A DNA stretch of 64,000 nt from Kryptolebias marmoratus (GCF_001649575.2 NC_051449.1:14854917-14918916); one strand, 5' to 3'; shown: positions 38,801 to 51,700, counted from the stretch's first letter. A program made the numbers and translations. Notes: generated by a model from the letters alone, not told the origin.

Positions 38801-39749
38801 GAGACCAGAAGAAGCAAGTATTAAGTCTAATATAAAATATAAAACTTTTTTCCAAACTGTATAAATATCCAGTGTCTCTGGAAAGGTTTTCCTCCTGCAA
38901 CGTTCTTATTAATGTTGCATTATTGTTTTGTAATTTTGGCTCATAAAATTGGCAATAATGCAAAACCATTAACCCATAAGAAGCTTAATGTAAAACCATT
39001 AACCCATAGTGGCCTAAAAGCATGAATAAAACATTAAGCAGTGATGCATTCACACCCAGTTCTCTGTAACCCAGGGTCAGCAATGGTTCTGCTGCTGCTT
39101 TTTGAAGAAGTCTCCCCAGCTCTAATGGAGACGCCACATCATCTCTCCCTGCTTTTCCTAGGAAAGTCTGTTCCTCCTAGAAATTTGTCTCAGGAGACTT
39201 TATATCACTTCTAACACAATATGCACACAGTGTTTTACACAATCAGGATGCTGAATCTCTTGCACCTCGCCAGCTGAGGCATTCATGTGCAAGTAAAACA
39301 AAAGATAAACAGCTTGGTAATGATTACAGCAAAATACGAGCTCTAAATTTATATTTTGTAATGATTTTTGTTGACTGTCATTATTTAAATCCACACGCTC
39401 TTTGTTAAACCTAACACTGTAATGTATTTTATCTAGAAAAGAAATTCCACACTTAAGACAGCTAGGTCAAAGAGCATGATATGATCAGTAGAAATAATCT
39501 TATATTCTGTCACAGCTGAGTGAAACTATAATTTTAAAAGCCTCAGTGTTCCTGTGTGATCTGTTTAAGAAGAAACCAATTTCAGCAAAAGATCATAGAC
39601 CAAAACTTATCTTTTTTTAACCTTGTGAGACAGAGAGATTTTTTTAAACAATAGGTTGACGCGGCTCATTTACAATTTCTTCATTATACTTGTAATTTCA
39701 AATGTGTTACACTGTTTACAAACCATTCTTATGATTTTCAATCCGTTAG
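35851..39749 (+). other. clstn2: clstn2 intron D-E (3.9 kb)
   Basis: Donor gttaga, acceptor atccgttag. I see no transposon with protein similarity. A short tandem duplication of about 22 bases with a 30-base period lies at 38957-39008. A purine-rich stretch occurs at about 36220-36310. Otherwise no structure is recognised. Confidence 0.85.
38957..39008 (+). repeat. Tandem duplication, 22-base motif, 30-base period
   Basis: AATG-x-AAAACCATTAACCCATA occurs at 38957-38978 and again at 38987-39008, identical except for one base (C versus T at x). A simple local duplication of recent appearance. Confidence 0.85.
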
Positions 39750-39935
39750 GCTGGAACAAGAGGGTGGACTACGAGCCTGGGACTGGCAGCAAGCAGCTGT
39801 TTCCCAAGATGCATTTGGAAACATGTGGGGGTCCCTTGTCTGGTGTAAAGGTGATGGTGGAGCTGCAGACAAATCACATCGGAAAGGGCTGTGACCGTGA
39901 GACTTACTCTGAAAAGTCTCTGCAGAAACTCTGTG
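39750..39935 (+). CDS. clstn2: clstn2 exon E (probable exon 7): entry to LamG-like region
   Basis: Acceptor atccgttag, donor gtgagc. The exon completes the split Gly codon and reads WNKRVDYEPGTGSKQLFPKM, then HLETCGGPLSGVKVMVELQT, NHIGKGCDRETYSEKSLQKLC. This is the calsyntenin segment between cadherin repeat 2 and the LamG/ConA-like domain. The blocks YEPGTG, HLETC and IGKGCDRETYSEKSLQKLCG are near-identical to CLSTN2 as recalled (the CLSTN1 counterpart has DRDTYSEKSLHRLCG). Three Cys are present (HLETC, KGC, KLC). Length is 186 bp, phase 1 to phase 1, so it is frame-neutral if skipped. The acceptor has a short, purine-interrupted tract. Only 308 bp separates it from exon F. Confidence 0.96.
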
Positions 39936-40243
39936 GTGAGCATAAAGCTGAAGAAAAAAGGGTGAGACAGTGAATTAGTTCAAACTGTCATGAAAAACAA
40001 AGCTCTTCTGTTGAAACGGTGAGGTGCTGTTTATTAATGCAGAACTAGGGAAGTTGAAAACGTCAAAATAAGATTTGAATTTAACGAAGATATCACTTCT
40101 TTACTTCTCAGCCTTCTCAGGAGATTAATAAGCTAATCTTTATATTTATCTTATAATCTTTTCATATTGGTATTTTGACCTTTCACATCACTTTGAAGGT
40201 TTATTTTTATCTTTAATTAAAATTTCCGAACTTTGATGTCCAG

Positions 40244-40501
40244 GTGCAGCATCAGGCAGCACCGACCTCCTTCCTGCCCCCAGTCCTTCCACAAACTGGA
40301 CAGCATCTCTGCTCACTGACAGCGGACGAGACAGCGACCTCATCTACAGATTTGATGGGCGACAGGCAACAAATGTTCCAGATCACGTCGTGCCGCAAAA
40401 CCTGACGGACCAGTTTACCATCGCAACCTGGATGAAACACGGGCCGAGTCCTGGACTCCGAGCTGAGAAGGAAACCATACTGTGCAACTCTGACAAGACA
40501 G
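40244..40501 (+). CDS. clstn2: clstn2 exon F (probable exon 8): LamG/ConA-like domain
   Basis: Largest exon of the window, 258 bp, starting after gatgtccag and ending before gtgagg. It reads GAASGSTDLLPAPSPSTNWT, on through LIYRFDGRQATNVPDHVVPQ, NLTDQFTIATWMKHGPSPGL and KETILCNSDKT. It carries the first strands of the LamG/ConA-like sandwich (FDG..., FTIATWMKHG). Two N-glycosylation sequons are visible: NWT and NLT. Both are at positions also recalled in human CLSTN2. Between SLLTDSG and LIYRF it carries RDSD, a few residues longer than the human CLSTN2 version recalled and resembling the GHDSD stretch of CLSTN1. Phase 1 on both sides. Confidence 0.96.
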
Positions 40502-41947
40502 GTGAGGCCAACTCACTACACTGATTTAATGTTAAGATGCAAAAAGGTGCAGATAGGTGGGCTGAAAATGAAAAATGATTGTTATAGTTGTATTAAACTT
40601 TCTTTTGCATTACGTTGCAAATTTCTCACATTTTAGTAACAAATAGTTACCTCTTAAGAGCAATTAAAAAAGTTTTATTTCATTGACACTAACATTTTTA
40701 AGGAATCTTCAACATTACAAATCATTTGAGCATAATATAATCAAAATTCACCTTTTAAAAAGCTTAATAATTAAGCAAAGACTGAAATGTCACAATGTCA
40801 AATGCTCCTCAAAGCTTTTTTCCCTACTGCACATCTAAACTGTGTAATTAAACAAGCCATCTGCACATTGCAAACTATCGGAATTGTATACCAGATGGCT
40901 TATTAGCTCAGAAGATGTGTAGTTTGATCTTGTCATACAAAACTTCAATAGACTAAAGCTCATCATATTCTCATAAATCTCTGTTTTCTATGTGAGATGT
41001 TCAGACTGCAGTTTGTAAATGGGACCAAATGACTTGATGAGCAGGCTTGTTAAGCAATGTCTTAAAATAAAATCTAAATGTGGTGAAATTCATCATTCCT
41101 TTAGGAGTGCAGGGTGATGTTTAGAGTATATGATTTACATAAAACATAGTCAAGTTTTAACATTCATATAAAGATATAAAATTTATTGACACTGTAATCT
41201 TAATGTGGCAATATCAGTATTACACAGAAATGCAATAAACAAACAAACAGAACAACTTTCATGCCAATATTATATCTGGTAATTAAATGGACCCTTATTG
41301 CTCAAAATGCCCACAGCTGATTAGATGGTAGTGGCCAAGGTGCTAAAGCACTTTAAGAGTGCTGTTTTGCTCATCGTCAAAGAAGAAACAAAAGAGAAGA
41401 GTGAGAAAAATGTGGATTTATCATAGGTGATTTTGTCATTGCAGTGTTCAACAGTAATATTTAAACAGCATGTTTTCCTTATAATGTGCTGCTCATAATG
41501 TTTAAATGAATAATTTTTACTTAAAAACTCACATGATCTCATAAATGGAAATTATGTATGTTTTGAAAGTAGATTTTCAAAGACAAGTATGTATGATACA
41601 ATACAGTACATTGTAAAATATTTAATTGCAGCCTAGGGGAAATTTGTTTTATGTCCAGTATGTATAAAGACATGTAAGAATGCACTCTGACCCATTAAAT
41701 CATTTCTGTTACATGGAGCTTATCAATGTGGAGAATGTTGTTTAGGCAGCTAAAATAACATTTAACTTTTAACTTGTTGGCAGTTTTTTTTTTTTTATCT
41801 GGAAGTTAAATTCACAGGAAAACTTAATGGGTATCTGTAACATTCTTTGCCTGTGATTCAGTTTGGCAAAAGACAATGATGCATAATTTATTTAACTGTG
41901 TGCATGCAGTAGTATGACCATGCTCGCCTGTGTGTTTCCTGTTGCAG
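40502..41947 (+). other. clstn2: clstn2 intron F-G (1.4 kb)
   Basis: AT-rich intron between gtgagg and cctgttgcag. Nothing repetitive or coding is recognised in it. Confidence 0.85.
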
Positions 41948-42069
41948 AGATGAACCGCCACCATTACTCTCTGTATGTTCACAACTGCCGCCTGGTGTTC
42001 CTGCTCAGGCGAGATTTCACCCAGATCGACACTTTCAGACCTGCTGAGTTCCACTGGAAACTGGAGCAG
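41948..42069 (+). CDS. clstn2: clstn2 exon G (probable exon 9): LamG-like domain
   Basis: The exon follows cctgttgcag and ends CTG GAG CAG before gtgagg. Two bases complete a Glu codon, then MNRHHYSLYVHNCRLVFLLR, RDFTQIDTFRPAEFHWKLEQ. The block MNRHHYxLYVHxCRL and RPAEFHWKL are signature calsyntenin sequence; LVFLLR fits paralogue 2. Length is 122 bp, phase 1 to phase 0, so it must be paired with exon H (163 bp) to stay in frame if skipped. The donor is followed within about 20 bases by a GT-rich stretch, and then by the longest intron of the window (13.3 kb). Confidence 0.96.
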
Positions 42070-45000
42070 GTGAGGAGGATAAATATGTGTCTGCATGTGT
42101 GTGTGGGTAGGTGTGTGTGTGTGCTTGTCTCTGAGTGCGAGCAAAGATTGAGGTTGATTCTCTTCAGCGAGTGAAGGACTATTGTTATTTGTGTAGTGAA
42201 GGGAGACGCTTTCCCCTCTAATTACCAGGAGCCCACCATCACTTTTCTTCTGCTCACAGCTGGAGATAAGAGAGTAGCAGACACTCCTATCCTGTGTGCC
42301 AACACACATTCACACACAGATGCACAAATTAAAAGTAGAAAGTCTGTTTAGTTATGGTTAATGGCTCTCCCAGCAGCAGATCTGTACTATCTTTCTGGGT
42401 TGTGGAACTTAAATGCAGGAAAGTTAGGTTTTTCTGTCCTTTGGAGAACCTTTGCAGGAAATATTTCATCATATGTTGTTGCTTCTGATCCTGTAGAAGA
42501 ACAGAACGACACAAGCTCTCACCCAAATGTTGCACAGAGCTTCTCTTACTGGCACAATATAGGTGGGCTCATTGACATTTTCAAAATCCTTTGCATTACG
42601 TAAGCTGCAGCGCCTGCAGTTTTCTTAAACTTTTAGTCACCAGTTTGGCATTTTGTTCTTGCCTCCTTTTTTTTAGCACGCTGCAAATCAGGGTCAAATT
42701 AGAAAAAAAGGCTCTCGCCTCCTCAGTGGTGTAATAATAGATCCTAGATGTAAATCTTATCTGCTTCTTTACCCTTGAGACACAGGATATGTCCACCTCT
42801 TTCTAAAATGATAAGAAATGCCTCATAATTATGGCAAGCTATTAGGATTTTCTGATCATTTGGCAGATATAAAAATCGTTTTTTATGCCACTGCTTGTGT
42901 GACTAAATACTTCAATCCTGACAATCACATTTTCTGATTAGAGGTTTTCAAGAGTTATAACGTAATCCTATGAAAAGCTTTATTTTTGTGTCAGGAGGTT
43001 TAAAAATGATTTACGTGTGAATTTAAACAATATAGTGTATTTTCCTGGCAGTGTTTATGCTTAGGCTGGTGTGTTCCTTCTAGCCATGAGAGATGTTTAT
43101 TGCAGCTTTCAGGTTCAACAAAATGCTGCTTCTTTCCCCCCTCAGGTGCACCATTCAAACAGGTATTTGTTTGTTCTAGGTCAAAGGTAGATTAGAAAAT
43201 GTTTTCCTCAGTCCACTCTTCTTTTCCCTGGAGGTGAATGTGACAAAGAAACAACATCCAAGCAGCAAAATGCCAAAGTTTTCTGAGCGAAAGCATCAAC
43301 AATCAGTTCTATTACTGTCTTGTCATTATTTCTGTGTTTGGTTTTCCGTTTCTCTCGTTCTCTACAGTCCAGACACTGCACAGAAAAGACTAATTTATAG
43401 ATGCTAGGGAGCTTATTTGGTCTTGTTCATTTCAAAGATCATGGCAGAAGCATGCTGTGTGGGCAAAGACAATATTTGATTATGTGTTTCACCACTGAAA
43501 CACTCATTAAAAATAAATGCAAGCTGGAGTAAAAGCTGAGAGAGACTTTAGGAGATTGAGAAAAATAAATAAAAAACCTTCTGTAATTCTCATAAACTTA
43601 CAGTTTACCTGAAGAAGGTCAGTGCTGAATTAAAGGTAGTGTGTGAGCAATGATGCATTGAACTGCATTTAAATGTTTGTAAGACCTATCAATTATGAGT
43701 TGTGAAAAATGTTGCAGTACAAAGTCAATCGCTCAAATTTTAAACTTAATTGGAAAAATTTAATTAAAATTTCTCCCTCTGTTTCCCCTCCAGAGGCTAA
43801 AAAGAAATCACATATCCTCAACAACATTTCTGATTGGCAACAGTAAACATTTCTCATTGTTAAAGCACCCCATGTGTTTTATTTCTGTCAATTCCCTCAA
43901 GTCAAGTCAAGACTTCGTCTTAAAAAAAATCTGCTGAAAGGCCCGGAGCACTCATTGGTCTGGAGGCCTTTTGGATGAGCTGGTTCTTGCTGTTTCTCTG
44001 TTAAAACAGAGTGAACCAACAGGGTGTAAAACCTTTTTTAGCTTCTTGCAGAAATAGCACAAGATGATAATTTTGTGTTAATATGTAGTATCTGTTCTCA
44101 TTTATGAACTCTGCCCAATGTCTGTTGCTCTGTTGCCCAAGACAATAAAAATTATTATACTAAATTAAATGTGTTTAATTGTATATTAGTACTTCATCTG
44201 AATTTCATTATCTGAGTTCCAAGAGCAGCAGAGATTGTTGAAAAAGGAGCATGGTAAACATGAGAAGGGTGGAGCATTACAGCTCCAGCACTTAGTAAGG
44301 ACACTCAATGGCTTTCGTGGCAACTCCATTTAGCTTTATTGATTTTGCAATTCTCATCCCAGGAGAGGTGAAAAGAGTGGGAAAGAAGGCTGGAGAGGAG
44401 AGGAGAGAGTAAGAGAGAAAAAGGCTTCCATTTCCACATCGATCGAATGGTCTCAAGGAATGTCACATCTGACAGAAACCTTTACACCGCACATCTACAA
44501 ACTCTGACTTATTTCAGTCTCACACATTCGCACACACACAGGATGCTTATCGTTCTTCTTTTTTTGGTCTCAGTAATAGATTAGAGGATGAATCACTCGT
44601 TTTTGTACACATTATTCACTTTCCCTGAGTTTAGAAAGCCTATCTGCACAATCCAGCTGTCCTTGGGATATTCACTCAGTCACAACATCCTGTTCAAATC
44701 AAGGTTTACTCTTTAAATGTCCTGTGAGCCGAAGCAGTGGAGTCAAACTCTCAAAGCAGGTGGTTAAGAAAAGATAAATCATGCAGTCACAAGTAACAGG
44801 GTTTCCCCATCAGAACACCTACATTTCAAGTCTGGGTAGTTCTTCAGGTTTTCCCAATTTTAAAAATCAAGAGTGCAGTGTGATGCTAATTTAACCACAG
44901 TTTATGTTTAGTTATCAAGATAGGAGGTAAGAAAGTACTTCACATTTTCTTCAGCTATGGCTTGATATTTTAAAAGACAAAAAAAAGCAACAAAATTGCT

Positions 45001-45094
45001 TCAGATTTGTTTAGTGTTACTCCTCTAAATGACTGCAGGATGGTAGATGTCAGATTGTTAATCAAAGACTAATCCAAAACCCAGAAAAAAAAAA

Positions 45095-45114
45095 ATATAT
45101 ATATATATATATAT
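45095..45114. repeat. (AT)10 tract after an A-run
   Basis: About ten A residues followed by (AT)10. This arrangement is common at the A-rich tail of decayed retroposons, but no retroposon body was recognised upstream. Confidence 0.9.
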
Positions 45115-45630
45115 GTCTAATTTAAGCAGCATGCCATCAATGTTGGAGTTGTGCACAATTATTCTTGCTGCTTGTCAGGAAAGCATCTACATTTATCTGC
45201 CCTTTCCGCCTGTTACCACCATGGCTTTTGTACCGTGGCTTGTTCTCTGCCCCATGTTGATTAGTATCCCCCATTTGTTTCTCAGAAGATTAATTGGATG
45301 CTTTGTGAGTGTATTGCTTCCCTTCCTGTTTGTAGTTGATATCGGGGCATATTGAAGTGCTTATACAAAAAGTGATTTAGTTTCATCTCACACACAAGAG
45401 CCTGATAAGTGTCTCAGTTCAATTTAAAGCTATTTGTATGCAACATAATGTTTAGTTTGCAGTTAGCATTTCCTAAAGAGGATTTCTAAATGGTAAAGTC
45501 AAAGCATATGAAGTGAGAGTATAAAGGGGACACAGTTGTCTACCACAAAAGTAAAAGTTTTATAAAGAATAATTTCTAATTTAATTGTTAATATAATTTG
45601 AAACAAATCCCTCTATCTTTGCAAGTTATT

Positions 45631-45662
45631 TTGTTGTTTGTTGTTTGTTGTTTGTTGTTTGT
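45631..45662. repeat. Short tandem repeat, 7-base unit GTTGTTT
   Basis: At least four consecutive GTTGTTT units. A simple minisatellite-like tract. Confidence 0.9.
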
Positions 45663-46489
45663 CATTGAAAGTCATATTTATCTTTTAGGTTTGCAGTGTT
45701 AAAAGGGGAGAGCACCTGACAATATATAAACAATGTTATTCCATTTTAATTTCATTTGTTGCCACATTTTGTTTTAAACCACTCCATTTGAATTTTGAGC
45801 ATGAGTCAGTCTTCTTTAAGTGTTTACTTATGATACGTTTCATTTGTATGCAGAGGTCAAAATTTTTGAGGTTTAAGTTGAAAAACAAATCAATAGGAAG
45901 GGTTCCCAAAGTTGTAAGACTAATTTTAAAAGTTGGAGGTTTCTCTCCAGCCCAGACCTCAAAATCCCACATGGCTGCCTTGTGCATACAGACTAGTTTT
46001 AACTGCAGTAATAAACTATGGTTTTACTCAGTTACTTTTCTCAGTTTGTATATCATTAAATCAGTTACATGCATAGTACTCTATTAGTGAACATGTTGCT
46101 ACAGTGTTTGAATGCATTAAATGCACAGAAAGACATTGTTATTGAATTATATTTTCAATATTTGTTAGTCTGGTCATTGAGCACAACTATTAGCTTGTCC
46201 CACCTGTTTTTTGACTTACAACTAAAGCACATTTATGTTAGATGTGACATAATTCCCAAATCTGAGTTTTTAGGTGCAGTAAATGGAAGACATCAAAATG
46301 TAAATAACTTTGCATTGTGGGTTTTGAGATTATTAACACTAAACAGTGTTTAATGCCCATTCTGTGATATTAGCATAGACTCTAGGTGCACTACAAAAGC
46401 ACTGACTCCCCACAATAATTCACTGACATCTTGTTTCAACATTTTCCTCATTTTTGTTTTCTTTCTATTCATCGAACTGAATTCCATCA

Positions 46490-46930
46490 TAAAAATAAAA
46501 GCCTAGCGTTCTTTGAAGGAATGCAAATTGCTATTTTTTATACAAAATTCAGCTTTTGTTGAGAATGTCCTAGACATTAAAATCTATCCAGTGATTCATG
46601 AGATAGTTGGCAAAGAAACAGACCAACATTTAATTTAAAAGTTTTAATAAAAAAATATTGCATAATGTATAGCATTTTTAATGTGTTGGGGATGATATTT
46701 TTAGCTACTACCAGACCAAACGTTAATATCTGTCAGATTGGCTGAGTTATATTTATTTTTGTGTCTTCTAATGTTGCTTAGCTTTAACAACCATCATGAA
46801 TGGAGTTTACTCAAAAATTAATCCTTTGTAGATGTACACCCAATGATTGCTTTTTGAGTGTTTCATTAAAATCCATCCACTGTTTCATGAGATATTTTGC
46901 TAACATGACAAACACACACAGGCAACAATA
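46490..46930 (+). repeat. Unclassified interspersed repeat (family R), copy 5, tandem units
   Basis: A truncated first unit (46495-46625, ending at ATTCATGAGATAGTTGGCAA) is followed by a second (46625-46925). The second carries CTACTACCAGACCAAACG, GTAGATGTACACCCAATGAT, CATTAAAATCCATCCACTG and TTCATGAGATATTTTGCTAA, and ends in ACAAACACACACAGG. Confidence 0.7.
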
Positions 46931-48009
46931 AAAAATATAATTAAAAATGCTAATTTTAGAAAAATAATTATTTAATGATAATACTTCAAAATGTCTCAGT
47001 AACAAGAGTAGAAACAAAGAACTTGGTAAACATTGTTAAAAATACTCAAATCTTTTAATATTTTGCAGAGCAAAGCTTATCTATGACTTGAAGTGGCTGA
47101 AATTTTTATAAGCCTGGCTTTTTCAGTTGTGTTGCTGACATGAGTCACATCTCCTTTTCTTTTTAAAAAAAAGAAACAAGTTCTGAAGCAATGATTTTTT
47201 TATCAGAAAAATAGTGGCATTTACATTTGTCAACTTACATTCAACATTCTTTGAACATTATGTTTTTTTCTGTTGTAAGCTTCTAGAGAAGCTTTTATCC
47301 ATTCATTAAATCTTTTCCTTTGTCTTTTTTATTATTTTCTCTTTCTTTCATGCTTGTCCATCTGACAATGATACATAATAAGCTTACATCAAAAACACAA
47401 AATAATGACAGAAGAAAGAAAACCTAGAAAAGCTGAGGTGAGAAATGTGAAAAAGAAAAATGGAGATAAGAGGAAAAAAAAAAAAGAAATAGAAGTCATA
47501 AGGGGGCAAAGATGTGAAAAACAGGATAAGAGGGGTAGGAAAAATGATCATAATTAGACCCGACAAAAGGCAGCCCCTTCAGGGTTTTGTGGATTTTTTT
47601 GTGATAGTTGCGATGTAAAATGTCTGATTTCACCACAGGTTTTTCAGGAAGTCGTGATCAAAGTTATGTTGTTTAGAAGTTTTAATCCTTTCCTAAACAT
47701 GTCCAGAACAAATGAATGAAAAAATCTTTTTGCAAGAGGGTCATGTAACCTTTCAGAAAAATAGGCACTAGATTTCTATGAATCTAGATGCAACAACCTT
47801 TGTCATGGTTACTTGTCATGCCTGTAGTCCTCATGTTTCAGACATGTTTGCAGTAAAAAAAGTACATGTCAACCAGCAGTTTTTGTCTCTGTTCCATCAT
47901 AATGTTGGCCAAGGGAAAAAGTCAGGAAAGCCATGTAGAAGGACTTTTGTGTGGCTGAATGGGGTTTTGGAAAACCATTCATCAACTTGGAAAAGAAAAT
48001 AATCTCCTG

Positions 48010-48700
48010 TCCCTCACTGTGCTTGGTTGAGGTAAGGAACTAGTGACTTGGTCTGATTATATTATTGAGTGGTGTACGGGGCAATCATCTCAATCTAGCC
48101 ACCATGTCCACTTCTGAGGAGGAAAGCTTGAGGAAAGGTGAGTCCATTAACTTGGGAAATGTTGCTGAGGTAGTTTAACAGCTTTTCAGCAACAGGGTTC
48201 CAGGATCGGATGAGATTTACCTTCTGATGTTGAAGGCTGGATGTTGTGAGGCTGTTGTTGTGGTTCTTTGGTGTCTCTTGAAGAACCAGAACAATGCCTG
48301 TGGTGGTCTCGGTTTTAAAAGGGATTCCTGAAAGTGTGTTCCAGTGGCTCACACTCCTCAGCCTCTCTGGGGAAGTTGGAAGGAAGGCACCAACTAATCA
48401 GTCAAACTTCAGATTCAGAAGACCAAATCTTAACCTTTGCACAGTTGTTAAAGAGGTTAAGAGAGTTTGATTGTCGATCTCAAATATGTCTTGTGGACCT
48501 GGAGAAGGCTTAATACTGTGCCCAGTTATGAAGTTTGGAGGAAGTGCTGCTGAGGTATGGGGTGCTGGGATTGTTTTAACATTCAGTTAGGTCCCTGAAG
48601 AACCAAAGCAAGAGCTGAGTCCACATTTCTGGCACAAAATCACTGACAGATCCGGGCTTTATCTGAGTAATTCAAACTCAGATTTGACATTAATGATATG
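48010..48700 (+). pseudogene. Decayed LINE reverse transcriptase fragment
   Basis: At 48490-48510 the plus strand reads LVDLEKA and then a stop where F-V-D-L-E-K-A-Y-D (reverse transcriptase motif A, with the catalytic Asp) is expected. Upstream, in changing frames, are pieces like PGSDEIYLLMLKAGCC and LTLLSLSGEVG, equivalent to P-G-x-D-x-x-x-x-x-x-L-K-A and I-x-L-L-S-L-P-G-K-V. Downstream is SLKNQSKS (R-S-L-Y-x-x-S-x-S). Order and spacing fit a non-LTR polymerase. It may begin as early as 47780. Inactive. Confidence 0.7.
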
Positions 48701-51700
48701 ATTGTAGGTTAGGGTTGCTTCTTTTTGTTGTGTTTTGTTTTTTACTATGCCATCTCATTTTACTTGACCTAATTCTTCATGCTGAGCAACCAGAGTGATC
48801 TTTCTCAGTAACAGACTAAGTGCAAATTCCATTTGTTAAATTGTTCTTAAAATATATCTATATTAAAAACAGAAACTAACAAATTTTGATTGGAACCAAA
48901 CAGAAGGAACATTGAGCAACAACAACAAATCAAAAAGTTAAACAACATTCACAGACCTTGATGTTCCTGACAGTTGACTGCTGATAAGGCACACAGCTCC
49001 AAGAAACACATCAGAACACCTTCATACAGCTTCTGTGTCTATTTTATAATTTCTGTCCATCTCAAAGCTCTCCAGTGAATCCAAATCAACTTGACCTTAT
49101 TAAGTGGCCTGCAGGCAGTCAGCAGAATGTCCTTGTTATTCTGTTTGTGTCAGCAGATTTAAAAATGCATTAAAGCTGTCTGTGAATAAGGAGTTGTTTT
49201 TGGTTTGAACTCATTCTTTTTCACTGGTCATATAACCTCTGTTATATAACCTCTCAGAAAATCAAACATTTGGTACTCTGCTTGTTAGTAACTGACCTAA
49301 AACATATCAGACACCATCCAAATATTTTTTGCCAGAGACTGTGGAAACTAAATTGTAATATCAGCCTTTAGACTGTACAATTTTCCAGGTCTAGTAGTTA
49401 TTAAACTATTCCTTCTCCGTTTGGTGATTTATAAGAGGTAATAGTCACCCATAAATAGTCTGTGGTAGATTTCCTTAAGATAGAAGAGCTTATCTTTGGT
49501 GTTTTATTCTCAGCAGTAAACTACTGCAGCTGCATGGTAATATACAGAACACAGGGAGTCCAGATCAGCAATTTAAGGTTTAGTCATCATCATCTAAGAT
49601 GAATGGTTATCAGCAGGGTGGATTGGTATGGTAATTAAGAAAAGAGCACAAAGTGTCTAACTACCAGAGTCCGTATTTTATACTATACGAAGCAGTAATA
49701 AAAAACAATAAATATATAAAATACATATGCATATTTTGTCATGCAACTTCACCATTTTAGCACATTAGTCTGCTGAAATGTAGAATGATAATGGCTAAAT
49801 AAAACCTTGTAGATGCAAACCTAAGAACTGTTCTGTAAAAACTGTACATGAAGTTTTTCAAAAAATCAGACCTTGATTGACCTTTTAATTGTCCTACAAG
49901 TTCTTTCTGAATATATTTTATTCTTCTTTTCATCAACATTTTCCACTGAATATATTCATCTTTGATTTTTAGAAATCCTGTGCAGAGGTTGGGGACAGGA
50001 GGGGTCCTACATACCAGCTAAAATAAGAAACCTCTTTTATTATAGTTACTTGACATTTCGCTCCGACATAAATCAACTCCCCAGTATGAGTTGTGTTAAA
50101 AAAATATATTAAAAAGTAACCATTGGAAAAAAAAGTTGTTTTTTTATCCAAACTTCAACATCATTTGGTTTGTTTGGCTTATTGATATATATATATACAT
50201 ATTTTTAAGTTTCATATAAATCACAATTGCCATCAGTTATTTAGTTCAGATATTTTTAAAAAATGGAGGTAACTTAGAAAGTGATAATGAAGTTTAAAAA
50301 GTACCACTCAGTATCTTGCAATCCAGCTACTGTAAGCACAATAATACATTTTTTGATTTGTTTGTTTGTCTGGTAAAAAATACCAATTAAATTTAATCAA
50401 AGTCCAAAAACAATACGATAAACACCTACAATGAGTGTGGATTTGTACAGGTGTGGTTTTAATGTCTCTATATCTCTGTTGAGGGACTGTTGTGATAATT
50501 GAGTTCATCATAAGCAGGTCTGCAACCTGCCTGAGGAGCAGCTCATTAGAGTGTTTCAGCTTTCAGTGTCTTGTTACTCTGATGAAGAGGAGAAATACTT
50601 TCAACCTCCCACTGATTAATGTGTTTTCAGGCAGTGTGTATTTAAATGTGCCTCAGGTGCAGAAAGAATACTGCTGATCATATAGTAACGGTGTGTGTGC
50701 GCGCGTGCGTTTGTGCACCAGCATAATTTCTGATGTTTGAAGTCAGTCAGCAGCTTAGACTAACTGAGTGGATTCAGAGGCCAAAACTTTTTAATTACAG
50801 TAATCACACATGTGCAGATTGATTCAAGCACCACAGCCACTCCAGTTGATTTGTAACAAATTTTCTGTTCATATGTTTCTATAACAAGTCTGACCTTAGT
50901 GCCTGTCAGCTGCTTGTTTTTAATTGTTGCCTTTGTGCTGTTATTTATCTAAAAATGTATTGATAGTATTTGTTCTAAAAGCTCATAAAAAACATTCTCA
51001 TCATCTGCTGTTATTGTGACTGTGTTTTAAAACTAATATCTGAAATACCAAAGCATATTTTGGTCCCTCTATTTCTGTTTGTAACCTATTTTGTTAGTAG
51101 TTGCACTCAAAAAGAAACAAGAAAATAGAGTGCATACAGACAAAAAGTCAAAAAAAGAAACTATCATTTTCACTGTGGGAGAGAAAAACAGAAACTCACT
51201 TTGTTACAGTCATATTTTTGTACGGCCAGCACTCTTGTTTTTGATGTGTAATTTTTGTCTCTCTTTGATTGCCTCACTTTTTGAGGTTTTTTCGATTACT
51301 ATAAGAATTTTTACCCGTGATGCATGACTCTGTGAATCACTGTGGCTGCATTACATGTGTGTGCTCCCTCCCATAGTCTGTATGGTATGAAAGAATAACT
51401 TTGGCACGCTTAATGTTACCCCTTTTTTACTAACCATGTTTTGGTGATCTGATTCTAAACCAGCCTAATCTAGACTTGGCATTAATCTTGTTTTACCCTG
51501 TGGTCCAGTCATTTAGCTCCTTTGTTTGGTGCATTTATGTAAAAAAATGTGAAATTCTGGGTCCAGAAATAGAACCTCTATTTCTAATTTTGTTTGTTCA
51601 GCTTCTCTGTTTTGTGTTGAGGCAATCAAACTGTGATTGTAAATGCAGCAAGTTCAATCCTTCAAAACCTTTTTTTTCTAAAGCAAATAAATTGTTTAAA

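Noticed and set aside
39656..39749. In-frame extension of exon E upstream to an ATG at 39656
   Set aside because: The frame is open, but the calsyntenin similarity starts exactly at the AG acceptor at 39748-39749, so the extra codons are intronic.
40252..40440. Minus-strand frame over exon F
   Set aside because: Antisense shadow of a coding exon.
41824..42309. 161-codon minus-strand frame
   Set aside because: It lies antisense across clstn2 exon G and the adjacent GT-rich intron. Its openness is a shadow of the real exon plus a repeat-derived THTH stretch.
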